Assembly (NCBI RefSeq): GCF_007747995.1
Contig: NZ_CP036276.1
Location: forward strand, 6,624,001-6,688,000
Reading direction: 5' to 3'
Origin: Symmachiella dynata
Lineage (GTDB): Bacteria; Planctomycetota; Planctomycetia; Planctomycetales; Planctomycetaceae
DNA: 64,000 bases
Below, piece by piece: positions 10,001 through 18,630 of this stretch. The position numbers and the translations under genes are program-made. The notes under the pieces are model-generated. The model saw nothing but the letters and a program-made list of their open reading frames with translations, did no database searches and was not told the DNA's origin. Positions within the stretch are counted from its first letter, which is position 1. Each line of letters opens with the position of its first letter.

Positions 10001-10990
10001 GAAGTCGACATGGCGAACTCATTGGAGTTGATCTTCCGCGCGCACCCGGAAATTCGTGCGGCCGACGTGGGGACGTATTGCATCGGCGGCCCGGAACATT
10101 CACCACACGTCGTCGTACAAATCCGTTTGGCGGCGGGCGAACGATCGGAACTGTCGCCGGTTTTATCCGAAGGAGAGTATGTCCTGCGCAGCGCGCAACT
10201 CGACTCAGTACATCGCTTGCGCGTCCTTCCGCTGAAAGGCCCCACCCATGGAGAAATTGGCTTGTCTCCTGAAGTGATCGGCCCCTCCGCGCACCACCTC
10301 CGTGCGGGGCGCATCGTGTTGGCAATCACCAACGACTATGACCACGAGATCGTTGTCCGCTTAGAACGCCGCATCCCCCTGATGGACGTTTTCACCGCCG
10401 CTCAGGCAGCCGCGCTCCCTGCGTTCCGCGATCTGTTCCCAGAAGAATCATTCCAATCGGGCCGGTTGTTGAACGTCGCAACGGTGACACTGTTAGCTGT
10501 CGACTTGGCCGAGGTGGACCGCTTGTTCGACGAACTGGGTGATGCGGAAGTTTATACGCGGGTCGAGCGGTTTCAACAACTGGTCGATCACAACGTCCGT
10601 TTACACTCTGGCGCTCTCGTACATTCACTCGGCACCGGAGCATTGTGCGCATTCGACGCGCCGCAAGATGCGATTTCTGCCGTGTTGAGTCTCGACAAAG
10701 ACCTCCATCGACCGACCAACCGTGACCTGCAACTGCAAGCTGGGATTCACCGGGGAACGGTGTTGGCAACGTCAGAGTCAGGACGCTTGGGATATTTCGG
10801 AGCGACCACTCGCATCAGCGAAGCACTGGCTCGACAGGCACAGCCGGGTGAAGTGTTGCTCACCGAAACCATCGCCGCTGACCCGCTAGCAGCTGCTTTG
10901 ATGGAGCAATCTCACCTTGTGAGTGAAATCCTTGATCTGCCATTGCCCACCGCTCAAGGGCACCGCTGCCGTAGGATTCGCTTGGACTGA
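7028..10990 (+). CDS. Multidomain Ser/Thr kinase with pseudokinase, SRPBCC, DUF5939-like and cyclase-like domains
   Basis: A 1320-residue cytosolic protein. Residues about 115-360 form a kinase fold that has lost catalysis: the HRD loop reads HGNLTPASI (about 226) and the DFG position reads DFVRP. Residues about 410-700 are a complete Hanks kinase: glycine loop IGAGGMGDVFEAED, VAIK lysine, HRDIKPANILL (about 534), DFGLAR (about 575), GTPSYMSPEQ. Residues about 715-860 look like an SRPBCC ligand-binding domain. About 875-1060 resembles DUF5939 with two CxxC pairs (CPTC, CEVC). About 1150-1310 is a class-III adenylate cyclase homology domain. In it the second metal-binding Asp is replaced (GTG instead of GDG) and the usual Asn and Arg of the VNxAAR motif are missing, so cyclisation is unlikely. 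No membrane helix is present. It is coupled to the sigma gene. Confidence 0.85.
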   Translation: MTEPLPQNELSLEHELQLDTLCVQFENAWRHGHTTAIEEYLEQSDTVLRPALLKELLLIELDRLRQKGIATDPGDYHRRFPQWAGIVDAAFQEASATDNPPGESATPTEYQIISQLGTSREGLSYRAIRSGDGSEVDIVVLNQLEPTEADRVKKRVRLARQLTHPSVARVLELNLDGDEFSVVLEPAAQERLSDVDLPSTNGDSHQLIDYSCQIVLAISAAHRLGLAHGNLTPASIRVRSDGNLQIDFVRPSSLADRANDETVDTQALTKEVSPPAEADIADDVYSLSAMLVWLFTGEQDQPIERVDQFRAKLQQWIPQSAQSETLIDGLCEAVEHALNSDRSERGTALDICQQLELVARAAGIAWPVEVGEKPTFLDGSAGLSPQQQAEETLDDNRSSRGRAEKHPEQIGRFRIVRKIGAGGMGDVFEAEDSSDGTRVAIKLLSQRILDHPDAIRRFYKEGRLLGEINSPYVTNLVEVNEDVGHHYIAMEYVAGTDLRQLIRYRAPLEERVALSLIADAARGLVGAHELGMIHRDIKPANILLAFEGGNEHFDASLLNPTPQTVKQLRVKLSDFGLARQIDQSESMRMTHTGALLGTPSYMSPEQFANLGDVGQATDIYALGITLFEMLAGKPPFEAGDAASLMNMHCNEPAPPLQRFNPDASEATCAIINRALAKKPQDRYADAAQFLHEVDRLLRGDATAIEVHPHLPPHDPKKIFEEVFEWDLKGSAEDLWPYVSNTDRINCAVGVPSVVYQTGRDERGRLRKYGEFRMAGLQIGWEEHPFEWVEGQRLGILREFSKGPFEWFLSIVELVPLASGGTKLRHTVRINPRGLVGRLVATMEVTVKGKRALDRVYGRIDQSVTGQLSNAPTTDPFIEPQRLSKSGRQRLETRLDALAKHGIDPVTIEHFTEFLRDAPAQELGRIRPLAVARNYGLDGQQFVVSCLYAAREGLLNIGWDILCPTCRISARVTDTLKEIQQHERCEVCDLDFEVDMANSLELIFRAHPEIRAADVGTYCIGGPEHSPHVVVQIRLAAGERSELSPVLSEGEYVLRSAQLDSVHRLRVLPLKGPTHGEIGLSPEVIGPSAHHLRAGRIVLAITNDYDHEIVVRLERRIPLMDVFTAAQAAALPAFRDLFPEESFQSGRLLNVATVTLLAVDLAEVDRLFDELGDAEVYTRVERFQQLVDHNVRLHSGALVHSLGTGALCAFDAPQDAISAVLSLDKDLHRPTNRDLQLQAGIHRGTVLATSESGRLGYFGATTRISEALARQAQPGEVLLTETIAADPLAAALMEQSHLVSEILDLPLPTAQGHRCRRIRLD

Positions 10991-11197
10991 CCGTCATCTC
11001 AAATCCTGATTTCGCGTGCACGGTCCTCCTCCCCGAATACGCCTAGGTAATTGCCCTGCACATTCCGCAAAATCCGCAAAGTCGACAAAAACAACCCAAG
11101 CCACCCAACCAACACAGCCGATACTTGGTAAGTCGGTAAACATATCTCACATCCACAGCAGAGATTCTATCTGCTCAGCCTGGCATGGGGCGCGAAG

Positions 11198-12301
11198 ATG
11201 AAATTAGCTGTTCCTCACACGCACAATTCGGCGTGCATCAGCAGCATTGCCATGGTTGCGGCCGTTATCCTATGCGGTCGGGCAGCGATTGCCGGGGACG
11301 CGGATTACGGAAATCCCTCACCGGCGCTGACGTTTGGAGTTCACTCATACGGAACGACAGACGAGACCCAGGCGAAAACCAATGAATCTTCGACCACAAG
11401 TGCTGAATACTATCGCACCCAGGACAAGGCGAATTCCATACAAACCGTCTCGCACGAGGTAAGTTGCGACACCTGCGATTCCGGCCAACCGTGCGAATGC
11501 GACTCCGCGTGGTATGACAACCTCTCGATATTCGGCGGGTTGGATGGCTCCAAACAGCCACAAGATTTCGGCGTGAACGCCCAATTCGGCGGCCGCTTCC
11601 ACATCAACTTGGGACTTCCACTGTGGGAAGAACAAGGACTCGGCGTGCAAATCGGAACGGCATTGAACTACACGGACAACGCCGTGCAAGTCTTTGAACG
11701 CGTCGACGGTACCAAAGATCGATTTCAAAACTATACGACGGTTGGATTATTTCAACGGACCGAGTCGGGATTTATGTGGGCCATCGGGTATGACTTTCTA
11801 TACCAGGATTACTACGACGACTTCAATCTGGGCCAATGGCGCGGCGACGTCGGCTACACCTGGGACGATGAGAATGAATTCGGCACCTGGTTCACCATTT
11901 CCAACCAAAAAGACAGCGGTCACTACCTCACGATCCCGTTAACGCTAGATCCGATCACCCAAGGCAACCTCTATTGGCGACGCACTTGGGAAAATGACGC
12001 GCAGACCACCTTTTGGTTGGGCATCGCCGAGGGCCATGGCGAAGTCAATCTTGCGTTGGGCGACCTGCGTCCGACGAAGGAACGGTTGGTGTTCGGAGCG
12101 GACGTATTCGTCCCGCTCAGCCCCTACTTGGCACTGTTCGGACAAGCGAACTTCATCACACCGGCTGATTCGGGAACCGTCGACGCGTTTTTGGGAATCG
12201 CCTTCTATCCCGGCGGATCACACGGCGCCCGCAACCGCCGCTTCGCCCCGCGACTTCCCGTCGCCAACAACACAACGTTTGCCACGGACCTGTCTCGGTA
12301 A
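11198..12301 (+). CDS. Secreted beta-barrel-like protein, DUF6666-like
   Basis: A 367-residue exported protein. Residues 1-32 form a signal peptide (hydrophobic core ISSIAMVAAVILCG, cleavage near AIAG). A Cys pair motif CDTCDSGQPCECD follows (about residues 90-102), then an aromatic, Gly-rich region from about 105 to the end with amphipathic strands (FGGRFHINLGLPLW, GFMWAIGYDFLYQDYYDD) as in outer-membrane barrel proteins. The pattern matches what I know as DUF6666, common in planctomycetes, but this is from memory. The gene is monocistronic. Function is probably structural or transport-related in the outer membrane. Confidence 0.7.
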   Translation: MKLAVPHTHNSACISSIAMVAAVILCGRAAIAGDADYGNPSPALTFGVHSYGTTDETQAKTNESSTTSAEYYRTQDKANSIQTVSHEVSCDTCDSGQPCECDSAWYDNLSIFGGLDGSKQPQDFGVNAQFGGRFHINLGLPLWEEQGLGVQIGTALNYTDNAVQVFERVDGTKDRFQNYTTVGLFQRTESGFMWAIGYDFLYQDYYDDFNLGQWRGDVGYTWDDENEFGTWFTISNQKDSGHYLTIPLTLDPITQGNLYWRRTWENDAQTTFWLGIAEGHGEVNLALGDLRPTKERLVFGADVFVPLSPYLALFGQANFITPADSGTVDAFLGIAFYPGGSHGARNRRFAPRLPVANNTTFATDLSR

Positions 12302-12346
12302 CGCATTCGTAGCGGTCGTTCTAACGATAACTGTCAGACCACGGTT

Positions 12347-12433
12347 GGCCGGGGACGGACGAAGTCCGCCCCCAGTGAGTTGGGCGCAAGTTTGTCAAAC
12401 GACCTGGGGGCGAGTTAGCACTCGTCCCCAGCC
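12347..12433. repeat. Imperfect inverted repeat, dispersed palindrome type
   Basis: The left arm 12347-12375 (starts GGCCGGGGACGG, ends CCGCCCCCAG) pairs with the right arm 12404-12433 (starts CTGGGGGCGAG, ends GTCCCCAGCC). There are a few mismatches and a 28-base spacer. It lies between converging genes and could terminate both. No T-run follows, so a REP-like element is as likely. Confidence 0.6.
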
Positions 12434-12473
12434 ACCCAGCGCTGTCACGGACCAGAGTCGCCGTCAGTAGCGG

Positions 12474-13850
12474 TCAGTCCCAGTCCAGGTTGCCGTCCGA
12501 CACGGCACTTTCCGGTGGGGCCGATATATTGTCGCCCACCGCGCCGCCGACGGTATTGTTCCGCACGAGATTGTTTTTGCCACCGCGAATGCGAATCGCT
12601 TGTTGCATGCTCGGTTCTTCACGGCGATCGATGATGTGATTGCCCGTCACGCGGCAGCGTGTGCAATTCTCCAACTCGATTCCGCGATGCCGCGGATCGA
12701 CGATGTTGCAATCGCTCACGGCAAAGTCGCTGCAATCGACAAGCGTCACAGCGGCGTCTGCTTCCGGCGATCCACTGCTCAAACCGTGCGTCACCAACCC
12801 GGACAGCACACCGTTGTCGCACTCTTCGATACGAATGCCATCGCGGGGCGGGTCTTTGGGCAAACCTTGCCAAGCAACCGTATTGCCTGACATCGACAGC
12901 CCCGAACAATGTTTCGCAAACAACGACAAATCGGGAGCCCCATAAATCGTGTTACCCGCAATGGTGACGCGTTGCGCTGAGAACAGTTCAATCCCGCGCG
13001 TCTGGCTGCCCAGGATATTGCCGGTGATCGCCAACAGCCGCGCACCATACGGAGCTTGCTGTCCGGAACCATGAATGCGAATATTCGCGCCACCCGGTTG
13101 CACGGTCGCTTGAATCGTGTTGCTGGCAATCGTGACCTCGCTGATCACGCCATCGGGCGCTTCGAACCAAATCTCCGCACCGGTCGGTTCACCGTTCGGT
13201 GATTTGTCGACGCCGGGATGATTGTTGTACTCGATGTCATTGCCGGTGATTTGCAGATTGTGTACGTCGCCATCGAGCGACTTGATCCCGGCACGCTTGT
13301 TGTAGCTGATGTGATTTCCCGTAACGTTGATCTGATGCAGATTACAACGATCGAGAAACAGCCCGTATTCGGCATTGTCATAAATATGGGAATCGCACAG
13401 CAAAAAGTTGCGGTTGCGTTCGACCAAATGCACCCCGTATTTGCAATTCCGCACGAGCACTTTCGAAACGGTCATTTGCATCGTTTTGCGCAACTGAATA
13501 CCGATCGCCTCGGGATGTTCGCCGAGAATTTCGATTCCGCTCACAATCGGAAACCGCTCGTTTTCCCAAGTGTGCTGTTGAACCGTATCCGGCAGAGCGG
13601 TGCCGCGATGATCCCCCAAGACTTGAATCGCCGGTCCCGGTCCCGCCATGACGATCCGCGCTGTTCCGCCATCGCCGAGAATGGCGGCGTACCCTTGTTT
13701 CGTGAGGTCAAACACTAACGGTTTTGTAATGCGATACGTTCCCTTGCTCAGCTTGAGCACGCCACTTCCTTCTTCGATGGCATGCTTGAGGGCATCAGTA
13801 TCGTCGGTCACTCCGTCAGCAGCGGCGCCGAAATTGTAGGCGTAAGGCAT
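12474..13850 (-). CDS. Right-handed parallel beta-helix protein (pectate-lyase fold)
   Basis: A 458-residue protein. The N-terminus (YNFGAAADGVTDDTDALKHA) is the signature start of pectate-lyase/GH28-like and phage tailspike beta-helices. Repeats of the type ITGNxIxYNxxxGI run from about residue 130 to 440 (NVTGNHISYN, ITGNDIEYN, ITGNILGS, IAGNTIYG, VTGNHIIDR). There is no signal peptide at the chosen start (13850), so export, if any, is not by a classical signal. Proteins of this fold bind or cleave polysaccharides; no catalytic residues can be pinned down. It may be a carbohydrate-active or epimerase-like protein. It is convergent with the preceding DUF6666-like gene. Confidence 0.85.
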   Translation of the reverse strand: MPYAYNFGAAADGVTDDTDALKHAIEEGSGVLKLSKGTYRITKPLVFDLTKQGYAAILGDGGTARIVMAGPGPAIQVLGDHRGTALPDTVQQHTWENERFPIVSGIEILGEHPEAIGIQLRKTMQMTVSKVLVRNCKYGVHLVERNRNFLLCDSHIYDNAEYGLFLDRCNLHQINVTGNHISYNKRAGIKSLDGDVHNLQITGNDIEYNNHPGVDKSPNGEPTGAEIWFEAPDGVISEVTIASNTIQATVQPGGANIRIHGSGQQAPYGARLLAITGNILGSQTRGIELFSAQRVTIAGNTIYGAPDLSLFAKHCSGLSMSGNTVAWQGLPKDPPRDGIRIEECDNGVLSGLVTHGLSSGSPEADAAVTLVDCSDFAVSDCNIVDPRHRGIELENCTRCRVTGNHIIDRREEPSMQQAIRIRGGKNNLVRNNTVGGAVGDNISAPPESAVSDGNLDWD

Positions 13851-14043
13851 GGTTTACCGTTTCTTAGTTGTGGTCATTCAATGTTGATTGTCTTCCTCAA
13901 TACTAATGAAATGACGGCATAATTAAAATCACCCCCAGCTGAAGTTGACTAACCCCAACTTGACCCTCGCCCCGGACCCGATACACTCAAGCCAACGGAA
14001 TGCCACCCCACACGGAAACGCCACGGACTGAAAGGCCCGACCA

Positions 14044-14820
14044 GTGAGTGAGACACAATTTGTTGATGCCGCCGTCCGGGCTGCGCGATTGGCCGGGGCT
14101 GTCTTGCAGGAGTGGGCTGACAAATTCACGGTCAAGCACAAATCCCACGCCGCCGACTTGGTGACGGAAGCCGATTTGGCTGCGCAAAACGTGATTTACG
14201 ACGCGCTGCACGGTCAATTCGCCGATCATGGCTTTCTGGGCGAAGAAGGTTTGCAACACGACGGAGGGGCCTCAGCCTATCGCTGGGTCATCGATCCACT
14301 GGATGGCACCTCCAACTACGTACACGGTTATCCCGCCTATGCGGTTTCCATCGGCTTAGAACACCAAGACGAACTGATCGCCGGTGTCATTTTTGATCCG
14401 AATCAGGACGAAATGTTCACCGCCGCGAAAGGGCAGGGGGCAGCCCTAAACGGCAAGCCGCTGCAAGTTAGCGACACCGATCAACTGTCAAAATCGATGT
14501 TGGTGGCGAGTTTTCCCCCCGGTGTGCAGCGAGACGGACCAGAGATCGCTCGGTTTTTGAACGTTTTACCGCAGGCGCAAACCATCCATCGCACCGGTTC
14601 AGCGGCTCTCAATTTGGCGTACATCGCCGCTGGGCGGATGGAGGGATATTGGTCAACCAGTTTGAAGCCGTGGGACATGGCAGCTGGTGTACTGATTGTC
14701 CGAGAAGCAGGGGGACAAGTGACCGCCTGCAACGGTCAACCTTGGGTGTTAGAAGATGCTGACCTGCTGGTAACGAATGGCACGGCAATTCATGCGGAAT
14801 TGATTGAATTGCTAACGTGA
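14044..14820 (+). CDS. Inositol monophosphatase family phosphatase
   Basis: A 258-residue Mg-dependent, Li-sensitive phosphatase family member. Motifs seen: DLVTEADLAAQ (about residues 37-47), GEEG (about 65) for metal binding, IDPLDGTSNYVHG (about 83-95) with the catalytic Asp pair, and KPWDMAAG (about 205-212) with the last metal-binding Asp. These are all expected residues, and the length is normal. It starts with GTG at 14044, with no good ATG nearby. It may act on inositol-1-phosphate, histidinol phosphate (HisN type) or 3'-phosphoadenosine-5'-phosphate; sequence alone does not separate these. Confidence 0.9.
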   Translation: MSETQFVDAAVRAARLAGAVLQEWADKFTVKHKSHAADLVTEADLAAQNVIYDALHGQFADHGFLGEEGLQHDGGASAYRWVIDPLDGTSNYVHGYPAYAVSIGLEHQDELIAGVIFDPNQDEMFTAAKGQGAALNGKPLQVSDTDQLSKSMLVASFPPGVQRDGPEIARFLNVLPQAQTIHRTGSAALNLAYIAAGRMEGYWSTSLKPWDMAAGVLIVREAGGQVTACNGQPWVLEDADLLVTNGTAIHAELIELLT

Positions 14821-15070
14821 TGCGGAATTCGGTCGTGTTATCAATTTGGTGCTTTCCCCACCCCAATTTGAGGGGTAGAATGAGGGAAAAGATATTGATC
14901 GTGCACGTAGCGCAGGTGCGTCTAGGTGCATTTTGGGTCTAATTCTATAGGTCTTACCGGTTTTCCGGCATTTTTGACGCAAGAGTGCAGTCTGGGTCAA
15001 CTCTCGTCAGTGTCGATCACCGCCAAGAACGCGCTGTCGGAAGGACAATTTTCTCCGGCAGGCACAAGTT
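14821..15070. other. Gene-free stretch upstream of the giant-protein operon
   Basis: No ORF with coding character is seen between 14821 and 15070. The stretch is AT-richer than its neighbours in places (14930-14960). It probably holds the promoter of the two large genes that follow, but I cannot assign -35/-10 boxes. Confidence 0.4.
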
Positions 15071-15099
15071 TCGTTGAAAAAACGGAGTTTTCTCAACGA
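15071..15099. promoter_or_regulatory. Perfect-armed hairpin before the giant-protein operon
   Basis: TCGTTGA and TCAACGA arms, extended inward by AAAAC/GTTTT with one offset base, enclose a GGA loop. It lies 88 bases before the start of the 1147-residue gene and more than 250 bases after the previous stop. A leader hairpin or operator is therefore more likely than a terminator of the upstream gene. Confidence 0.45.
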
Positions 15100-15186
15100 A
15101 CGGCTGAAAGTCAATTTCCGCCGCATTTTCGATAGCATTTCTATTCTGGGTCCCCGTCCGAATTCGCTTTCAATAAGAAAAGTCTC

Positions 15187-18100
15187 GTGGTCAACGCTAC
15201 CGCGCATCGTCGCTGGAGAATTGGACCGATTCGTTTCCTTCGAATGCGGATACTTTGCGCGCTTGGTTTGGCAATCTTCTGGGGTTTCACGTCGCAATCT
15301 GTCAGCGCACAGCCACCGACTGATGGAAACAAGACGCCCTCCACAGCCACGCAGCCCCAATCACGCTCCACCTCGACGGCCCCCAACGAATCGTCTCGCA
15401 GGGTCATTTATTGGATCGACGAAACGGGAAAACGAATCCCCGTACTGCGGGCCGAACCGGGTGAGACTTTAGAGCAGGCGCTCGACCGATTAAAGACAGA
15501 CGAAACCGCAACGAAACCTCCAGCGCCGCAAACAGCGACGATTACTCGCATTGATCTTTCCGGAAAAGTCATCGGCGAACGCGCCGCATTGACTGCCGAA
15601 TACACGGTACAGGTCCTGGCTGAGGATGCGTTCGTGCCGATCCCACTACGAATCCCCGAAGCAACGATCACCGGCGACGCAAAACATACAGGCCCCGGCG
15701 AGTCAATCCCCGGTGGCTTGAATGGCAATGACGGATACACGTGGTGGCTCCGCGGGAAAGGCGAACATCAGCTGACGCTCGATCTGAGCTTGCCTGTTGA
15801 AGCTCGCTCTCCGAAGTTGCGGCTCAAACTCACGCTGCCACCGACAGCGGTCAGCAAGTTCAGTTTGCAAGTCCCACAGCCGCAGGTCTCGGCGACGGCT
15901 CAAAACAAAGATTCCCGTTCGCAGCCGGTGATTTCGGAGATCGACGGATCGCAAATTGTTGTTCTCGGATTGGGAACAGCATTTGAATTGACCTGGCAAC
16001 CCACCAGCGCTGCCGAGCCGGGCAATTCTGTGCTTGAAGTTGATAACACGATATCCGTCGATGTCGACAACGAGGCGGTTTTTGTCAAAGCGCAACAAGA
16101 CCTGAAAGCCATCGTCGGCACAGCCACGTTTGATGTCGTGCGAGTCGATTTGCCAGCAAATGCCAAACTGCAAAGTTTGCATGGTCCGAATGTGGTCGGA
16201 CACGCTGCCGATCCCGCTGCACCACAAACCATCATCATTCAACTGGCCAAACCGACACTCGGCCCAGTGAAATTGAATTGGCTTGTGGAACTCGACCATC
16301 CGCAAAGTACGTCATCGCTGTTGGTGGAAGGCTTCAACGTGCACGAAGCGGTCCGTCAAAGCGGGCTGATCGGAATGCGCAGCGACGCCGATCATCGCCT
16401 GGATATCGACGCCGATGCCTCTAAATTCGTCAGACGAATTGATGTCGCCACTGTCAAGAATTACTTCGACTTCGAAGCAGCTCCCGATTCGGCGTTTCGT
16501 TTTAGCAAACAGCCGTTTCGATTGGACACAAAGATCCGCAAGGTGGAACCGCAATTGACGGTCACACCGCAGATCTTGCTTTCTTGCTCGGGTAGTTCGA
16601 TTGACCTGGAGGGCACTTTTCAGTTTCGAGTCACCGGCGGCGAAATTGAAACGGTGGATATCAACTGGCCCGACTGGCAACGGAATGGGTGGACGCTACA
16701 ACCCTTTGAACCTCAGGGGCAAGTCGCGGAGCGGTCCGAAGAAGGAAATCGGATCACGTTTCGATTGAAAAAGCGGACCGGTACGGCGTTCACGGTCCAA
16801 CTCAAAGCCCAGCGGGCGATTCCCGATGAGAAGGAACCGCTTGATTTTGATTTGCCTGCGGCCGAGGCCTCAAGGCACCAGACAGCTGTTGTGATTGTTG
16901 CTATGAACGACAATGTGCAAATGCAGTTTGAACCCGAGGGAGGAGAAACTGTCGCGCGTCTGCTTTTAGAACCGCTGCCCGTTGCCTTACGGCTTCCTGA
17001 AACGGTGCGTGATCGACGGCATATTATTTACGAAGTGGAATCGATCTCGCGACGATTTACTGGACGGTTATCGACACACAAGAAAATTGTGCAGACCAGC
17101 ACGATTGTTAAGTTGATTCCCACAGCACCACAAATGACCGTGCGGCAGACCATCTCCTACACGGTCGCCTGGGGCCGACAAGCCACGGTATCGTTGCTGG
17201 TTCCCAATTCCCTCAAAGGCCGCGTGCGGTTTACTTCAGATACCGATGACGAATTACTGCCCACTCCGTCACAGGCCCCGTCGAAATCCGATTATCACCA
17301 AATCAATCTTCCGCTCAAAGCGCCCGGCACGCGGCGATTTCATGTGATCGCTGAATATAATATCGACGACGTTGCGGTCGCAAAGCCAAGCGACCAAGCG
17401 ACAGTCATGCTGCCGTTTATTAAATCGCTCGACGGCGCTTTTGCCGAAACGACATTCGAGACCGAACAATCGCCCAACGTCCAAGTGCAATTTGAGCAGG
17501 AAGGCTGGCGACTGCAAACCGACGCAGCCGGGAAATCTACCTGGAGGACCAACCGCGACGTCATATCGATTCCGGTCTCAACGCGCCGCATTGGTGGGCC
17601 GCTGGATCAACCAGGGGTCGTGATCACAAAAGCATTAGCCCGCACTGAGATCGATGCCACTGGCACCGCTGAGACGCAACTGGTCTATGAGCTACAACAG
17701 ACACCCGACCGAATTGAAATCACATTGCCGACTGGGCAAACACTCGTCGAAGTCCTCTGGAACGGTCAAAAGCTACAACGTGAGTCGGTGGATTCAAATT
17801 CTGAAGCACTGGATCGTTATGGATACAAAATCCAACCGACCACTGACCGCGATGAACGACGGCTGTTGATTCGCTATCGGGCTTTGACCAGCCAACCGTT
17901 GGCATTCACTGGATCGTACCGGCTATCGATTCCCCGCATCACCGGCGAGGTGTGGGCAGGGCAATCGGTTTGGGATGTCCAATTGCCACGCGAGCAGATC
18001 CTGTTTATTGATCCCGTCGGTTTCACATCACAAAACCAGTGGACCCGCAGTGCGCTAGGAGGACTGCTCTGGCAGCGGACGCCGCAACAGACACCGGCGG

Positions 18101-18630
18101 AATTGCGGCAGTGGCTCAACTTTAGCGAACCATCCGATGCCCCGTCCCCTTCGGGCGGAGGACACCGTTATCAGTTCGCGCGGTTGGCGCCGCTACGGCA
18201 GTTGAGTGTGCAGACCATCAGTTGGCCCATGCTGATCGGCATCGGGTCCGGCCTTTCGTTGATCCTGGGTTTGATGTTTCAATACGTCCCCGCCTCTAGA
18301 AACGTATTGGCCTTACTCGTTATTGGCTGTGCTTTAGCAGTCGTGGGAATCTGGTATATGACGCCCGTGATTCTGTTATTGCAGGCTTCGGTCTTGGGAA
18401 TGGTCTTGGCATTCGTCAGCGCTATGATCCAAGCCTCCATCCGTCGCCGCCGCTCAACAGTGGTTACGATGTCCTCGGGAAGCGGTATCGGATCGATTAC
18501 GGGATCCTCATTCGAGCAGGATGTGATTGGTACTTCCGGATCCCAAACGCTGATTCGCCCCCCCTCGGCATCGGGTAGTTCTCCCGGCCAATCGATTCCC
18601 TCCTCGACCATTTCAGGAGCCTCCGAATGA
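15187..18630 (+). CDS. Large exported membrane-anchored protein, unknown function
   Basis: A 1147-residue protein. The N-terminus has a signal sequence (ILCALGLAIFWGFTSQSVSA). The frame opens with GTG at 15187; an ATG at 15244 would give the same signal with a shorter n-region. After a Pro/Thr/Ser-rich linker, residues about 110-1000 are beta-rich, with repeating strand patterns and many Ile/Val-Thr-Leu stretches. Near the C-terminus (about 1015-1090) there are about three hydrophobic helices followed by an Arg cluster (IRRRRS) and a Ser/Gly-rich tail. The predicted topology is a big extracytoplasmic domain tethered by C-terminal helices. Its stop overlaps the next start (ATGA). The next protein repeats this architecture twice. 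It is probably envelope-associated; no enzyme motif was found. Confidence 0.8.
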   Translation: MVNATAHRRWRIGPIRFLRMRILCALGLAIFWGFTSQSVSAQPPTDGNKTPSTATQPQSRSTSTAPNESSRRVIYWIDETGKRIPVLRAEPGETLEQALDRLKTDETATKPPAPQTATITRIDLSGKVIGERAALTAEYTVQVLAEDAFVPIPLRIPEATITGDAKHTGPGESIPGGLNGNDGYTWWLRGKGEHQLTLDLSLPVEARSPKLRLKLTLPPTAVSKFSLQVPQPQVSATAQNKDSRSQPVISEIDGSQIVVLGLGTAFELTWQPTSAAEPGNSVLEVDNTISVDVDNEAVFVKAQQDLKAIVGTATFDVVRVDLPANAKLQSLHGPNVVGHAADPAAPQTIIIQLAKPTLGPVKLNWLVELDHPQSTSSLLVEGFNVHEAVRQSGLIGMRSDADHRLDIDADASKFVRRIDVATVKNYFDFEAAPDSAFRFSKQPFRLDTKIRKVEPQLTVTPQILLSCSGSSIDLEGTFQFRVTGGEIETVDINWPDWQRNGWTLQPFEPQGQVAERSEEGNRITFRLKKRTGTAFTVQLKAQRAIPDEKEPLDFDLPAAEASRHQTAVVIVAMNDNVQMQFEPEGGETVARLLLEPLPVALRLPETVRDRRHIIYEVESISRRFTGRLSTHKKIVQTSTIVKLIPTAPQMTVRQTISYTVAWGRQATVSLLVPNSLKGRVRFTSDTDDELLPTPSQAPSKSDYHQINLPLKAPGTRRFHVIAEYNIDDVAVAKPSDQATVMLPFIKSLDGAFAETTFETEQSPNVQVQFEQEGWRLQTDAAGKSTWRTNRDVISIPVSTRRIGGPLDQPGVVITKALARTEIDATGTAETQLVYELQQTPDRIEITLPTGQTLVEVLWNGQKLQRESVDSNSEALDRYGYKIQPTTDRDERRLLIRYRALTSQPLAFTGSYRLSIPRITGEVWAGQSVWDVQLPREQILFIDPVGFTSQNQWTRSALGGLLWQRTPQQTPAELRQWLNFSEPSDAPSPSGGGHRYQFARLAPLRQLSVQTISWPMLIGIGSGLSLILGLMFQYVPASRNVLALLVIGCALAVVGIWYMTPVILLLQASVLGMVLAFVSAMIQASIRRRRSTVVTMSSGSGIGSITGSSFEQDVIGTSGSQTLIRPPSASGSSPGQSIPSSTISGASE

